DNA of 41,891 nt from Elusimicrobiota bacterium (GTDB lineage: Bacteria > Elusimicrobiota > Elusimicrobia > FEN-1173): contig JADJZR010000018.1 in NCBI GenBank assembly GCA_016715645.1, positions 1 through 41,891 of the forward strand. Reading direction: 5' to 3'. The position numbers were made by a program, and so were the translations under genes. The notes below the pieces were generated by a model that ran no database searches, had not been told where the DNA came from, and saw only the letters and a list, made by a program, of their open reading frames with translations. Shown here piece after piece: positions 15,193-24,644 of this stretch (positions within the stretch are counted from its first letter, which is position 1; each line of letters opens with the position of its first letter).

Positions 15193-16755
15193 ATGAAATC
15201 ACGAGCATCGAATCGGTTATTGTTTCTGCTGTTTGTCTTTTCCCTGGCGACGGGGGTGGTGTGGGTGTTGGACCAAAAAGGCCAAACCGGTTTGTCCGAT
15301 GTACTGCCCCGATCCTGGCGTCCGGGGGCGAAAGAAAGCCCGCCGCCCGTGGAGGTCCAGGGACCGGTGTTGGATCTCCAAGATTCGTTCGCCCGGGTGG
15401 CCGCCCAAATCAAACCCGCCGTGGTCAGCATCACCGCCACCCACGTGGAAACGATTCAGGCCATGCCGGAACAATTTTATTTCGGGGACCCATTTGAGGA
15501 ATTTTTCCGGGAATTTCACGGGATGCCTCGCCAGCGCCCGACGCCTCAGCCCCGCCAGTACCAGCGGCGCCAACAGGGCATGGGGTCCGGCGTGGCGGTG
15601 GACCCCCGCGGTTACATTTTAACCAACGAACACGTCGTGCGCGGAGCGGACGAGCTGACCGTGACGTTCCAAACCCCGTCGCTCAAAAAGTATTCCGGCA
15701 AGGTGGTCGGCGCCGATCCCCGTTCGGATTTGGCGGTCATCAAAATCGACGCGTCCACCGCGGTGCCCTTTGCCGTGTTGGGCGATTCCGACAAGGTGCG
15801 TATCGGTGATTGGGCCATCGCCATCGGCAGTCCGTTTGGGTTGGAACAAACCGTGACCGTGGGTGTGATTTCGGCCATGCGCCAATCATTGAATATTGAA
15901 GGGGTCGCCTATTCGGGTCTGCTTCAAACCGACGCGGCCATTAACCGGGGCAATTCCGGCGGGCCGTTGGTGAACATCCGCGGCGAGGTGGTGGGAATCA
16001 ACACGGCCATTTACGCGCCCACCGGGGTGTTTGCGGGAATTGGGTTTGCCATCCCGTCCAACCGGGTCAAAGACATCATGGACCAGCTCATCGAAAAAGG
16101 CCACGTGGTCCGTGGCTGGATGGGCGTGGAAGTGTTGCCGGTCAACGAGGTGATGGCCCAGCAGTTCGGTTTGTCCACGAGCGAAGGTGTTTTGATCAAC
16201 GGAGTACAGCCGGGGTCTCCCGCGCAAAAAGCGGGCCTGGTCCGCGGCGACGTGATCGTGTCCTTTAACGGCCAACCCACGCCGAACCCGGACGTCTTGC
16301 GCGACATCGTGGCCCGCACGGAACCCAAAAAGACCGTGAAGGTGGGCCTTGTTCGCGACGGTAAACCCGTGACCCTTTCATTGACCACCGCGGAAATGCC
16401 CAAGGACCCAACCGCGTCCGGCAAAGAAAGCGCTAACCCGTCTGAACCGTCCAAGGCCCGCGCCGCGGAGTGGGAAGGCGCCCGGGTGGAATCGTTGTCG
16501 CCGGAAGTGTCTGAAAAATGGGGCGTTCCGGACGCAACAGCCGGCGTGGCCGTGACCGGTGTGGCGCCCGGCGGATTGGCCGAACGGGTGGGTTTGGAAA
16601 CGGGCGACGTGATTGTGTCGGTCAACCGCCAAAAAACACCCAGCGTGGAGGCGTTTCAAAAAGCATCCCAAAAAGTGTCGGCCTCAAAGGGGATTTTATT
16701 GGACATAGTTCGGCGGGGCCGGTCGATGTATTTGAGTTATCGAGACGGCGAATGA
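15193..16755 (+). CDS. degP: Periplasmic serine protease DegP/HtrA (Do family)
   Basis: The 520-aa protein has an N-terminal signal or anchor (about residues 8-27), a trypsin-like domain with catalytic His147 (TNEHVV), Asp179 (DPRSDLAVIK) and Ser255 (NRGNSGGPL), and two PDZ domains (about 285-385 and 415-515), the standard HtrA layout. It degrades or refolds damaged envelope proteins. The LA-loop region contains a Gln/Arg/Pro-rich stretch (about 112-130). A perfect AGGAGG ribosome site precedes ATG 15193. It follows the GH57-like lipoprotein by 13 bp and overlaps the response regulator by 4 bp. Confidence 0.95.
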   Translation: MKSRASNRLLFLLFVFSLATGVVWVLDQKGQTGLSDVLPRSWRPGAKESPPPVEVQGPVLDLQDSFARVAAQIKPAVVSITATHVETIQAMPEQFYFGDPFEEFFREFHGMPRQRPTPQPRQYQRRQQGMGSGVAVDPRGYILTNEHVVRGADELTVTFQTPSLKKYSGKVVGADPRSDLAVIKIDASTAVPFAVLGDSDKVRIGDWAIAIGSPFGLEQTVTVGVISAMRQSLNIEGVAYSGLLQTDAAINRGNSGGPLVNIRGEVVGINTAIYAPTGVFAGIGFAIPSNRVKDIMDQLIEKGHVVRGWMGVEVLPVNEVMAQQFGLSTSEGVLINGVQPGSPAQKAGLVRGDVIVSFNGQPTPNPDVLRDIVARTEPKKTVKVGLVRDGKPVTLSLTTAEMPKDPTASGKESANPSEPSKARAAEWEGARVESLSPEVSEKWGVPDATAGVAVTGVAPGGLAERVGLETGDVIVSVNRQKTPSVEAFQKASQKVSASKGILLDIVRRGRSMYLSYRDGE

Positions 16756-17657
16756 GCGAGTCGACCGCACGCGTGGTGGTGGTCGAAGACGATCCCGCCA
16801 CGGCGCAATTGTTGACGGCTTTGTTGGAAAAGGAATCGTATCACGTTTCGTTGGCCATGGACGGCCAAACCGGACTTCGACTGGCTCGGGAACAACGGCC
16901 GGACCTGTTATTGTTGGACGTGCTGTTGCCCGGGATGAACGGGTTTGAGGTGTGCCAGCGAATTCGGCAAGATCCCGCCACCTGTTTGATCCCGATCCTG
17001 TTGTTGACGTCGTTGGACCAAATCAAAGACAAAGTGACGGGGTTTAAGTTGGGCGCCGACGAGTTCGTGTCGAAACCCTTTGAAACCGCCGAACTGATGG
17101 CCCGCATCGAGCGCACCATTCGGCGGGCCCGGGAAGCCCTGGCCGCGAACCCCCGCACAGGTCTGCCGGGCCGGGTGGCGCTGGAAGAGGAAATTCGTCG
17201 TCGGCTGGCGGCCAACAGCGCTTTTTCTGTTGGACGTTTGGAAGTGTGGGGGTTGGGCGACTTCAACACGGCTTACGGGTATGACCGGGGCGACCACGTG
17301 ATTCGGTTGGCCGCCATGATTGTCAAAAGCGCGGTGGTCGAACTGGCCGATCGCAACGATGTGGCGGTCCATAGGGGCGGGGCGGATTTCGGTTTTGTGG
17401 CGCCATCGGCCCGGGCCCACGTGGTGGCGGCCCGGGCCTTGGAAAACGCCGAGATCTTGCTCATGATGCAATACGATTCGCCGGACCGAACCCGCAACGG
17501 GAGCGACGGTTTTTCGTCCATGTGTTTGAAAGCGGGTGTGGTGGATGTGGCTCCCGGCGTGTACGCCCACCCGCGGGCCATCGAAGACGCGGTTCGTTCC
17601 GCCCTTGTGGAAGCCCGTCAGATACCGGGCGCGCACCTGGTTCGGCGGGCCCTATGA
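16752..17657 (+). CDS. Response regulator: REC domain plus degenerate GGDEF domain
   Basis: The 301-aa protein has a complete receiver domain (acidic pocket E12/D13/D14, phospho-acceptor Asp56 in LLLLDVLLPGMNG, Thr86, Lys108 in SKPF) followed by a GGDEF-fold domain (about 134-300). That domain starts NPRTGLPGRVALEEEI, as in active diguanylate cyclases, but reads RGGADFGF where GG(D/E)EF is expected (209-213), so c-di-GMP synthesis is unlikely. It may instead bind a nucleotide or a partner. ATG 16752 is coupled to degP by an ATGA overlap. No histidine kinase is nearby. It converges with mscS with a 6-bp overlap. Confidence 0.88.
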   Translation: MSESTARVVVVEDDPATAQLLTALLEKESYHVSLAMDGQTGLRLAREQRPDLLLLDVLLPGMNGFEVCQRIRQDPATCLIPILLLTSLDQIKDKVTGFKLGADEFVSKPFETAELMARIERTIRRAREALAANPRTGLPGRVALEEEIRRRLAANSAFSVGRLEVWGLGDFNTAYGYDRGDHVIRLAAMIVKSAVVELADRNDVAVHRGGADFGFVAPSARAHVVAARALENAEILLMMQYDSPDRTRNGSDGFSSMCLKAGVVDVAPGVYAHPRAIEDAVRSALVEARQIPGAHLVRRAL

Positions 17658-18701
17658 CGTGGCGGGAGGGGTTGAACTGGGCGCGATGTGGATCGTTTGT
17701 GTGGGGAAGGCGAAACTGATGCCCAGGGCATCGAACTCTTTTTTAATGGCGAGGTTGATGTTTTGCTGGATGTCCATGTACTCGTTGTAGTCCGACGATA
17801 AAACGAAATAAACCACCTCAAAATCCAAGCTGGACGGTCCGAACGCCGCGAAGTGGGCCCGGTCAAAGCGGGCGTGGCCCGCTTTTTCAACGATGGCGCG
17901 AATCCGTTGAGGGATCTCGGCCAAACGGTCCGACGGTGTATCGTAGACCACGCCCAGCCGAAACAGGACGCGCCGCTCTTGCATTCGTTTGAAATTGCGT
18001 ACCCGCGAACCGGTCAAGTCGGTGTTGGAAAACACCAGTTGTTCGCCGCTGATACTGCGCAAGCGGGTGGTTTTGATGCCGATGTTTTCCACCGTTCCCA
18101 TCATGTCGCCGACGATAATGGCATCGCCGAGCTCAAAAGGTTTGTCGAACAAGATCGCCAGATAGCTGAACAGGTCGCCCAGGATCGCCTGGGAGGCCAG
18201 GGCCACGGCCACGCCTCCGATGCCCAACCCCGCGATGAGAGCCGAGATTTTGAACCCGAAATTGTCGAGCAACACGATGAGGCCGGCCAACCACAGGAGG
18301 ATCGTCAGAAACGGCGTGAGGGATTGAATTTTTAGGGTGAGGTTGTTGTCGCCTCGGGGGCCCAGCCAGACTTGGAAAATGAAAAAGCGCGCCACCCCGT
18401 TGGCGGCTCGCACACAGGCCCACAACAACCACAACGCCACAACGAGTCGGACCCCCCGGGCCCCGCCGACCGGCAAGTTCAGCGAGTGGACCGCCGCCAC
18501 AAACGCCCCCAAATACAGAAACGCCGGCAAATGGGTTTTTAAGCCTTCGATCACGTGATCGTCGAACGTGTTTGATGTTTTGAGCGTGAAAAATTTGAGG
18601 CGCGGCAACCCCCACCGTTTGACGGCCCAAGCGATAGCCGTCAAACCCGCCCACAAAAGCGCGGCGGTAACATATCGTTCCCATGGCATGTTTTGTTCCA
18701 T
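17652..18701 (-). CDS. Small-conductance mechanosensitive channel, MscS family
   Basis: This 349-aa inner-membrane channel opens on membrane tension to release solutes after hypo-osmotic shock. Several N-terminal hydrophobic helices precede the pore helix LIAGLGIGGVAVALASQAILGD (Ala/Gly pattern of TM3) and the beta domain motif PFELGDAIIVGD...GTVENIGIKTTRLRS, then a C-terminal alpha/beta domain. ATG 18701 is chosen because GGGGAGGGG lies about 7 nt upstream; the GTG at 18707 would be too close to it. It is transcribed away from argG and converges on the response regulator. Confidence 0.93.
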   Translation of the reverse strand: MEQNMPWERYVTAALLWAGLTAIAWAVKRWGLPRLKFFTLKTSNTFDDHVIEGLKTHLPAFLYLGAFVAAVHSLNLPVGGARGVRLVVALWLLWACVRAANGVARFFIFQVWLGPRGDNNLTLKIQSLTPFLTILLWLAGLIVLLDNFGFKISALIAGLGIGGVAVALASQAILGDLFSYLAILFDKPFELGDAIIVGDMMGTVENIGIKTTRLRSISGEQLVFSNTDLTGSRVRNFKRMQERRVLFRLGVVYDTPSDRLAEIPQRIRAIVEKAGHARFDRAHFAAFGPSSLDFEVVYFVLSSDYNEYMDIQQNINLAIKKEFDALGISFAFPTQTIHIAPSSTPPATS

Positions 18702-18765
18702 GACCACACCCCTCCCCGGATTTCGGATGATAATTTTAACATATGCGGGAAGGACGCGGCTTTTG

Positions 18766-18794
18766 TTGACCGTCGGCGCACAAACGGGTAGAAT
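18766..18794 (+). promoter_or_regulatory. Sigma-70-type promoter for argG and the downstream run
   Basis: -35 TTGACC (18766-18771), 17-bp spacer, -10 TAGAAT (18789-18794). Transcription would start near 18801, giving a leader of about 47 nt that contains the AGGAG ribosome site at 18837-18841. Confidence 0.75.
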
Positions 18795-18826
18795 TTGATC
18801 CGTTCGGCTCTTTTGGTATCAAATTC
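18791..18826 (+). promoter_or_regulatory. Inverted repeat over the argG promoter/leader
   Basis: GAATTTGAT (18791-18799) and its exact complement ATCAAATTC (18818-18826) are separated by 18 bp, with further GG/CC pairing inside. The left arm overlaps the -10 box, so it could be an operator half-site pair for a repressor, or an RNA stem-loop at the transcript start. It does not closely match the classical 18-bp ArgR box layout. Confidence 0.55.
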
Positions 18827-18847
18827 AACTGCTTTCAGGAGATCCCT

Positions 18848-20056
18848 TTGAAATCCTATTCCAGAGTGGTGGTGGCGTATTCCGGGGGGTTGGACACCTC
18901 CGTGATGTTGCGGTGGATTAAAGAGCGGTATCGGTGCGAGGTGATTGCGGCCTGTGTGGATGTGGGGCAGGCGGAAAATTATCCGAAATTAAAAGCCCGG
19001 GCCCTGGCCACCGGGGCGTCCAAAGCTTACGTCATCGACGCGCGCAAAGAGTTTGTCACCGATTTTATTTGGCCGACGCTCAAAGCCCATGCTCTGTACG
19101 AAGGCCGCTATTTGCTGGGAACGTCCATTGCTCGGCCCATCATCGCGGAAAAAGTGGCGGAAATTGCCCGCAAAGAAAAAGCCGATGCGGTGTCCCATGG
19201 GTCCACAGGCAAGGGCAATGATCAGGTTCGCTTTGAGTTGACCTTTAAGGCCGTGGCTCCGGAACTGGGCATATTGGCCCCCTGGCGGGAATGGGAATTT
19301 AAGGGCCGGGAAGACGAAATCCGGTACGCCCAAGACCATAAAATTCCTGTGACCGTCACCAAAAAGAAACCCTATTCTTCGGACGCCAATCTGTGGCACA
19401 TTTCGTATGAGGGCGGTGTGTTGGAAGATCCGAACCATCCTTACAAGAACGACATGTTCGAGCTCACGGTGTCCCCGGAAGACGCGCCCAACCGACCGGA
19501 ATTCGTGACAATTCGGTTCGACAAAGGTGTGCCCGTGGCGGTCAACGGCAATAAGTTGGGGCCGGTGACGCTGGTTCAAACGCTCAACAAAATCGCTGGC
19601 CGCAACGGCGTGGGCCGCGTGGATATCGTGGAAAACCGGTTGGTGGGCATGAAATCCCGGGGCGTCTACGAGGCTCCAGCGGCCACGCTGCTTTATGCCG
19701 CGCACCAGGAACTGGAATCGTTGGTGTTGGACCGGGAAACGGCCCATGCCAAAGAACTCATTGGTCCCCGTTACGCCGAACTCGTGTATTTCGGCCAGTG
19801 GCATGCGCCGCTTCGGCGAGCTTTGGACGCTTTTGTCAACGAGACCCAAAAGGTGGTCACGGGTGAGGTGAAGCTGAAACTTTACAAGGGCAACATCGTT
19901 GTGCAGGGACGAAAATCCCCCCACTCTCTGTATTGGCAAAAGTTGGCCAGTTTTGAGGCCGAGGACATTTACAACCAGAAAGATGCGGAGGGATTCATTA
20001 ACCTGTTCGGTTTGCCTATTAAAGTGGCCGCGCTGTTACGCAAGGGTCGCGTTTAG
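18848..20056 (+). CDS. argG: Argininosuccinate synthase
   Basis: ArgG joins citrulline and aspartate using ATP. The 402-aa protein shows the PP-loop VVAYSGGLDTSVML at the N-terminus, ACVDVGQAENYPKLKARAL, SHGSTGKGNDQVRFEL, YSSDANLWHISYEGG and GRNGVGRVDIVENRLVGMKSRGVYE, all standard for the family. The start is TTG 18848 with AGGAG 6 nt upstream; no ATG is suitably placed. It has its own promoter and probable operator, and argH follows after 1 bp. Confidence 0.96.
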   Translation: MKSYSRVVVAYSGGLDTSVMLRWIKERYRCEVIAACVDVGQAENYPKLKARALATGASKAYVIDARKEFVTDFIWPTLKAHALYEGRYLLGTSIARPIIAEKVAEIARKEKADAVSHGSTGKGNDQVRFELTFKAVAPELGILAPWREWEFKGREDEIRYAQDHKIPVTVTKKKPYSSDANLWHISYEGGVLEDPNHPYKNDMFELTVSPEDAPNRPEFVTIRFDKGVPVAVNGNKLGPVTLVQTLNKIAGRNGVGRVDIVENRLVGMKSRGVYEAPAATLLYAAHQELESLVLDRETAHAKELIGPRYAELVYFGQWHAPLRRALDAFVNETQKVVTGEVKLKLYKGNIVVQGRKSPHSLYWQKLASFEAEDIYNQKDAEGFINLFGLPIKVAALLRKGRV

Positions 20057-20057
20057 A

Positions 20058-21408
20058 GTGAAACGAAACTTTTCCACGGTAACACCCGCTGAGTTTGTCG
20101 CGTCCATGGGGTTCGATGGACGGTTGGCGCCCTATGATCTGGCGGCGTCCATCGCCCATGTGGACATGTTGGCGCGGCAAAAAATTCTGTCTCGATCAGA
20201 GGGAGCCAAGATTGTTGCGGGCCTCAAACGGTTGGCCGCCAAAATCGAACGGGGCGGTCGATTGTTGGCCGCCGAAGACGTTCATTTCGCCATCGAAAAA
20301 AGTCTTGTACAAAGAGATCGGCCCCGTGGCCGGGAAAATGCACACGGCCCGATCCCGCAACGACCAAACCGTCACAGCCATTCGGCTGTATTTGCGAGAC
20401 CACATCGACGGACTCGATCAACGGTTGGCGGCCCTGGGAAACGCGTTTTTAAAGCAAGCGGAGGCGAACGCCTCCGCGATTATGCCGGGCTATACTCATC
20501 TTCAGCCGGGCCAACCTATTTTGGTGGCGCACCATCTTCTCGCTTATGGGTGGATGTTTCAACGGGACCGGGACCGGTTGGCGGACGTGCGTCGGCGGGT
20601 CAATCGGTTGCCCCTGGGCGCCGCGGCCCTGGCCGGGACCACGTTCCCCATCGACCGGCACCGGGTGGCCCAACAGCTGGGATTTGAGGGAGTGATTGAA
20701 AATTCCATGGACGCGGTCAGCGACCGGGATTTCCTGGTTGAATTTTTGGCCGCGGCGTCCTTAGTGATGGCCCATTTGTCCCGTTTCGCGGAGGAACTCA
20801 TTCTCTGGACCAATCCTTTGTTCGCTTTTGTTCATCTCGCCGACGAATTCACGACGGGCTCGTCGATCATGCCACAAAAACGCAATCCCGACATGGCCGA
20901 ACTGTTGCGCGGAAAAACCGGCCGGGTGTTCGGCGCGCTCACGGCGCTGTTGACACTGCTGAAAGGCACGCCCCTGGCCTACAACCGGGATTTCCAGGAA
21001 GACAAGCCGCCGTTGTTCGACGCGGTGGAAACCCTGGAGGCCTGTTTGGACGTCTCCATCCCGATGGTGCGGACCCTAAAAGTGAATTCAGACAAAACCC
21101 GGGACGCCTGTCGATACGGATTTTTGCTGGCCACCGATGTGGCCGACGGTCTGGCTCGGCGCGGCATGCCGTTTCGGCAAGCCCATGGGGCCGTGGCCCA
21201 GGCGGTGCGTTACGCGGTTGACCAAAAGATTTCTCTGGAAGAGGTTCCTCTCTCGCTTTGGCGGAAGTGGGCGCCGCTGGCGGGCCGTTGGATCCACGAA
21301 TCTCTGTCGGTGGATAAAGCCGTGTCGGCGCGACGGTCTTGGGGTGGAACGGCTCCCGGCGCGGTTCGTCGGCAAGCGGCGTTGTTGCGACGGGCGCTCC
21401 GTGGGTAA
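20058..21408 (+). pseudogene. argH: Argininosuccinate lyase, one-base frameshift
   Basis: ArgH splits argininosuccinate into arginine and fumarate. Sequence from GTG 20058 gives MGFDGRLAPYDLAASIAHVDML and AAEDVHFAIEK. From about 20300 the protein continues in another frame with GPVAGKMHTARSRNDQ and the signature GSSIMPQKRNPD. Removing one A from the A6 run 20296-20301 joins the parts exactly to the family pattern (HFAIEK-VLYKEIG) as a 449-aa protein. Everything else is intact, so an indel error or very recent mutation is likelier than decay. The 3' end overlaps the tolC-like gene by 8 bp. Confidence 0.92.
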
Positions 21409-22687
21409 CCGCGGGGGTACCGGGCTGTTGAAAGCGAGCGTTGCGGGGCTTGCGCTCGCCACGGCTGTTTTTAGCGGGGCCGCGAGCCCGGACCGGGTTT
21501 TAACATTGGAACAAAGCGTTCAAACCGGTCTTCAGAACAGCCAATCGCTGTTGTCTGTCCGCGACGATGTGCGGATGGCCCAACAGCGTATCGTCGAAGC
21601 GCGGTCGCTGTATTATCCCACGTTGGCGTTAAACATGAACGCGTCGCGCTACCGCGCCAAAGACTATGTGGCGCTTCCCGGCGAGTTTGGGTCGACGGTC
21701 CTGTCTCCTTCCACGGATCCCGACGAATTCTACGCGGGGCGCGCCCAGCTTCGCCAGATGCTTTACAACGGGGGCCGAAACCGAGCCAATTTGCAGTTGG
21801 CCGAGGCGGCCCTGGCCCAAGCGCGGATCCGCGAAGAGTCCATCCGCGGCCAGGTGACGGTCGACGCGGTGCGAACATTTTTTGATGTGCTGCTGGCCGA
21901 AAAACGCTGGGCCTTGGCCGACCAAGCCCGCCAAGAGGTGTTGGCCCTGTCGGTGAAAGTCCGGGGGTCCGACGCCACGACCTTAAACGCCCTCGCGTCT
22001 CGGTTGAGGCGGCGTCAAGCCGATGCCCGCCGCGACTTGGAAGCCGCTCGGCTGGCGTATTTGAGCGCGGTGGGGTTGGAACTGTACACGACGGTGGAAT
22101 TGACGGGAGACTTGACGACAACGCCGGTTCAGGAATCGTTGCCGAAACTGTTGGCCCGGGCCCAGGAGGCTCGGCTGGAAATTCGGGGCACGGAATACCA
22201 AAGGGAAATGGATCGGTTGGCGGTCAATCTCACCGAATCGGAACGCAACCCCGTGGTGGTGTTCGGGGCGGCGTATGAACTGAACAATTCGGATTTTCCC
22301 CTCGACCGGGCTTTTTGGAACGCCACGTTGAATGTCAATCTGCCGATTTTTGACGGGTTCGCCAGCCGATCGCGCATTCGCCAATCGCGTTTGCTGGCCA
22401 GCCAGAACCGCATTGCCCGGGCGGAAGTGGAAGACCGCATTAACCGCGAGGTTCGGGAAACGTACAACGACGTGATGTTTTGGCAATCGGAGATCGGGGA
22501 ACGAAAAATAGATCTGGACCGGTTGCTGGCAACGACCCGCAACGAGAGGGGGTCCGCAACGGTTGACAGCGCGTTGTCGCGGACGGAGTTGATGGAAGCG
22601 TGGGACGCGTACTGGGAATCGATTCATGGCCACCGTGTGGCCCGGGCGAAACTGGAAAAGGCCGTGGGGTTGCCGCTGGCTCCATGA
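21401..22687 (+). CDS. TolC-like outer-membrane efflux protein
   Basis: This 428-aa protein belongs to the TolC/outer-membrane efflux family that forms trimeric exit ducts for transporters. It has a signal peptide (about residues 8-28, ending SGAAS), a first repeat (LTLEQSVQTGLQNSQSLLSVRDDVRMAQQRIVEARSLYYPTL), long coiled-coil helices, and a second repeat (PVVVFGAAYELNN, LPIFDGFASRSRIRQSR). The likely start is GTG 21401, inside the end of argH. It is followed with ATGA overlap by a patatin-like gene. No cognate inner-membrane pump is encoded in the window. Confidence 0.88.
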   Translation: MGNRGGTGLLKASVAGLALATAVFSGAASPDRVLTLEQSVQTGLQNSQSLLSVRDDVRMAQQRIVEARSLYYPTLALNMNASRYRAKDYVALPGEFGSTVLSPSTDPDEFYAGRAQLRQMLYNGGRNRANLQLAEAALAQARIREESIRGQVTVDAVRTFFDVLLAEKRWALADQARQEVLALSVKVRGSDATTLNALASRLRRRQADARRDLEAARLAYLSAVGLELYTTVELTGDLTTTPVQESLPKLLARAQEARLEIRGTEYQREMDRLAVNLTESERNPVVVFGAAYELNNSDFPLDRAFWNATLNVNLPIFDGFASRSRIRQSRLLASQNRIARAEVEDRINREVRETYNDVMFWQSEIGERKIDLDRLLATTRNERGSATVDSALSRTELMEAWDAYWESIHGHRVARAKLEKAVGLPLAP

Positions 22688-23670
22688 CCCTTCGAACGGT
22701 TGTGGGGACGTTGTTGGCGGGTGGACTGGTTTTGTCAACGGCGTCCGTGGACGCGTCGCCGGAGGCGGACCGGGTGACCGACGCGGTGTGGGCCCAGGTG
22801 CGGTCGCTTCCGGCGGCCCAGCGGCCCAAAGTGGGGTTGGTCCTTTCGGGCGGGGGCGCGCGGGGGTTGGCCCACATCGGTGTGCTGAAAGTGTTGGAAC
22901 GCGAGCGGGTCCCCATCGACCTCATCGTGGGCACCAGCGTGGGCGCGATCGTGGGGGCGTTGTATGCGTCCGGCGTGTCCGCGGCGGACATTGAGGGCAT
23001 GGCGTCTGAGGTGGGATGGGATCACTTAACGGATTTGTCGTCGGCGCGGGTGGTGCGGTTGCTGGTGAGCGAACGGCTGTTGTCCACGCAAAAAATGGAA
23101 CAGTATCTTCAGGCCCGGATCGGTGATCAATCGTTCGCCGATCTAAAAATTCAGTTCGCGTGTTTGGCCACGGATGTTCGAACCGGGGAAGGCATTGTGT
23201 TGCGGGAAGGATCGGTGGCGTTGGCGGCTCGGGCGAGCGCGACCATGCCGGGCATTTTTGAGCCGGTCCCGTTTCGTCACCGGTTGTTGATCGACGGCGG
23301 CGTGGTGGACAACGTGCCCACGGAGGTGGCCCGGCGGTTGGGCGCCGACCTGTTGATATGCCTGTACGTGCCGGCGGATTTGAGTCGCAACAACGTGTCC
23401 AACGTGTTGACGATGATGACCCAGGCCCTTTATATTCAAGGCCAGACCCTCAGCGAGGAACGGGTTAAACAAGCGGATTTTCTTGTTCGGCCGGATGTGT
23501 CGGATATTTCGGCGTTGGAACTCTGGCGCTCCAAAGAGTGCATGGAAGCCGGTCTGCGGGCCGCTGAAACGGCGTGGCCGGCATTGAAGCGATTGTTGGC
23601 GGAAAAGTTTTTGGAACGGTCGGTGGCGTCGCCCGGTGGAAATCCCGCACCCGAGGTCCCGCGGCCATGA
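22684..23670 (+). CDS. Patatin-like phospholipase (RssA/NTE-like)
   Basis: The 328-aa protein has an N-terminal signal peptide (about residues 1-25), then a patatin domain with the oxyanion loop GLVLSGGGARGLAHIGVL, the nucleophile motif GTSVG (Ser in G-T-S-V-G) and the catalytic Asp in IDGGVVDNVP. It should hydrolyse acyl chains of phospholipids or related lipids, here exported across the inner membrane. The C-terminal region is variable. It is coupled by ATGA overlaps to the TolC-like gene before it and the TPR gene after it, so the three may form an envelope module. Confidence 0.9.
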   Translation: MTLRTVVGTLLAGGLVLSTASVDASPEADRVTDAVWAQVRSLPAAQRPKVGLVLSGGGARGLAHIGVLKVLERERVPIDLIVGTSVGAIVGALYASGVSAADIEGMASEVGWDHLTDLSSARVVRLLVSERLLSTQKMEQYLQARIGDQSFADLKIQFACLATDVRTGEGIVLREGSVALAARASATMPGIFEPVPFRHRLLIDGGVVDNVPTEVARRLGADLLICLYVPADLSRNNVSNVLTMMTQALYIQGQTLSEERVKQADFLVRPDVSDISALELWRSKECMEAGLRAAETAWPALKRLLAEKFLERSVASPGGNPAPEVPRP

Positions 23671-24644
23671 CCGGTGCCGAGCGGAGGGAGATGAGACGAG
23701 CGCTCCTGGCAATAACGTTGGTGGGTTCGGCTTGTTTCGGGTGGGCGGAATCCTTGTCCCGGAGAGAGAAAGAAACGCTGGTGTCGGAGGGGGACGCGCT
23801 GTATAAGGGCGGGCAGTTTTCCGCCGCGCGGGATAAATTTCAGGCCGCTTTGGCTGGGGGGCCGTCTCGGGCGGAATCGAGGCGGTGGCGGCCCCTGGTG
23901 GGGCGGACTTTCGAGGCGGAAGGAAATTATCAAAAAGCCCTGACGGTCTATCAGGAAGCCTTCGATGGGGACCCGAAAAACGTGGACCGTTGGATCGATC
24001 TGGCGCGTTTATACGACGCGGTGGAAATTGACGATCAGGCCGTTCGCTTTTACGCGGAAGCCAACAAAAAAGATACCACCCGGCGGGATGTGGCCTTGGC
24101 GTTGGCGGCGCTGTACGCCCAGTCCGGGCGGTTGGCGGAGGCCAAAACGTTGGCTGTCCAGGCCGTCCGAACAGAGCCGCGGGACTATTCGGCCCAAGAA
24201 CTGTTGGCGGACATCGAAGAACGGTCCGGTGATTTGGCGGGCGCCGCGCGTCGACGGGAAACCGCGGTGTCCCTTCGTTCGTCGGCCGAGGGTTACATGA
24301 AGTTGGGTCGGTTGTGGGCTCGGCAAGACGTGTTCGATATGGCCGACGCGGCGTTTGTCCGCGCCGGTCAAGCGGGAGACTCCGGGCCCGAACCCTCGTT
24401 TGAGCGGGCGGTGTTGGCCTGGAGGCAGGGTCAGATCGATCGGGCCCGCGACCTGTTGGCCGACGCCGAAAAAAGGGCCCCAGGCTATTTTCCCGCCGGA
24501 TTTTTGCGGCGATGGATGGATATTCAATCGCGGGGGGCACGGGCTGTCTCTGTGACAGGCTTGAGCCCGGGCGATCCGGACTGCGCCCGATGGGCCGGTG
24601 TGCTGGAATCAGCGGGGTCGCCATCCCGCAAAGGAAAACCATGA
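23667..24644 (+). CDS. Exported tetratricopeptide-repeat protein
   Basis: The 325-aa product has a signal peptide beginning at the second Met (MRRALLAITLVGSACFGWAES) and then about seven TPR-like helical pairs, for example GDALYKGGQFSAARDKFQAAL, AEGNYQKALTVYQEAFDGDP and LAALYAQSGRLAEAKTLAVQAV. TPRs are scaffolds for protein contacts; no enzyme domain is seen. ATG 23667 overlaps the patatin stop (ATGA); ATG 23691, which follows GGAGGGAG, gives a more typical signal peptide and may be the true start. It is coupled to lysA by 4 bp. Confidence 0.85.
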   Translation: MTGAERREMRRALLAITLVGSACFGWAESLSRREKETLVSEGDALYKGGQFSAARDKFQAALAGGPSRAESRRWRPLVGRTFEAEGNYQKALTVYQEAFDGDPKNVDRWIDLARLYDAVEIDDQAVRFYAEANKKDTTRRDVALALAALYAQSGRLAEAKTLAVQAVRTEPRDYSAQELLADIEERSGDLAGAARRRETAVSLRSSAEGYMKLGRLWARQDVFDMADAAFVRAGQAGDSGPEPSFERAVLAWRQGQIDRARDLLADAEKRAPGYFPAGFLRRWMDIQSRGARAVSVTGLSPGDPDCARWAGVLESAGSPSRKGKP

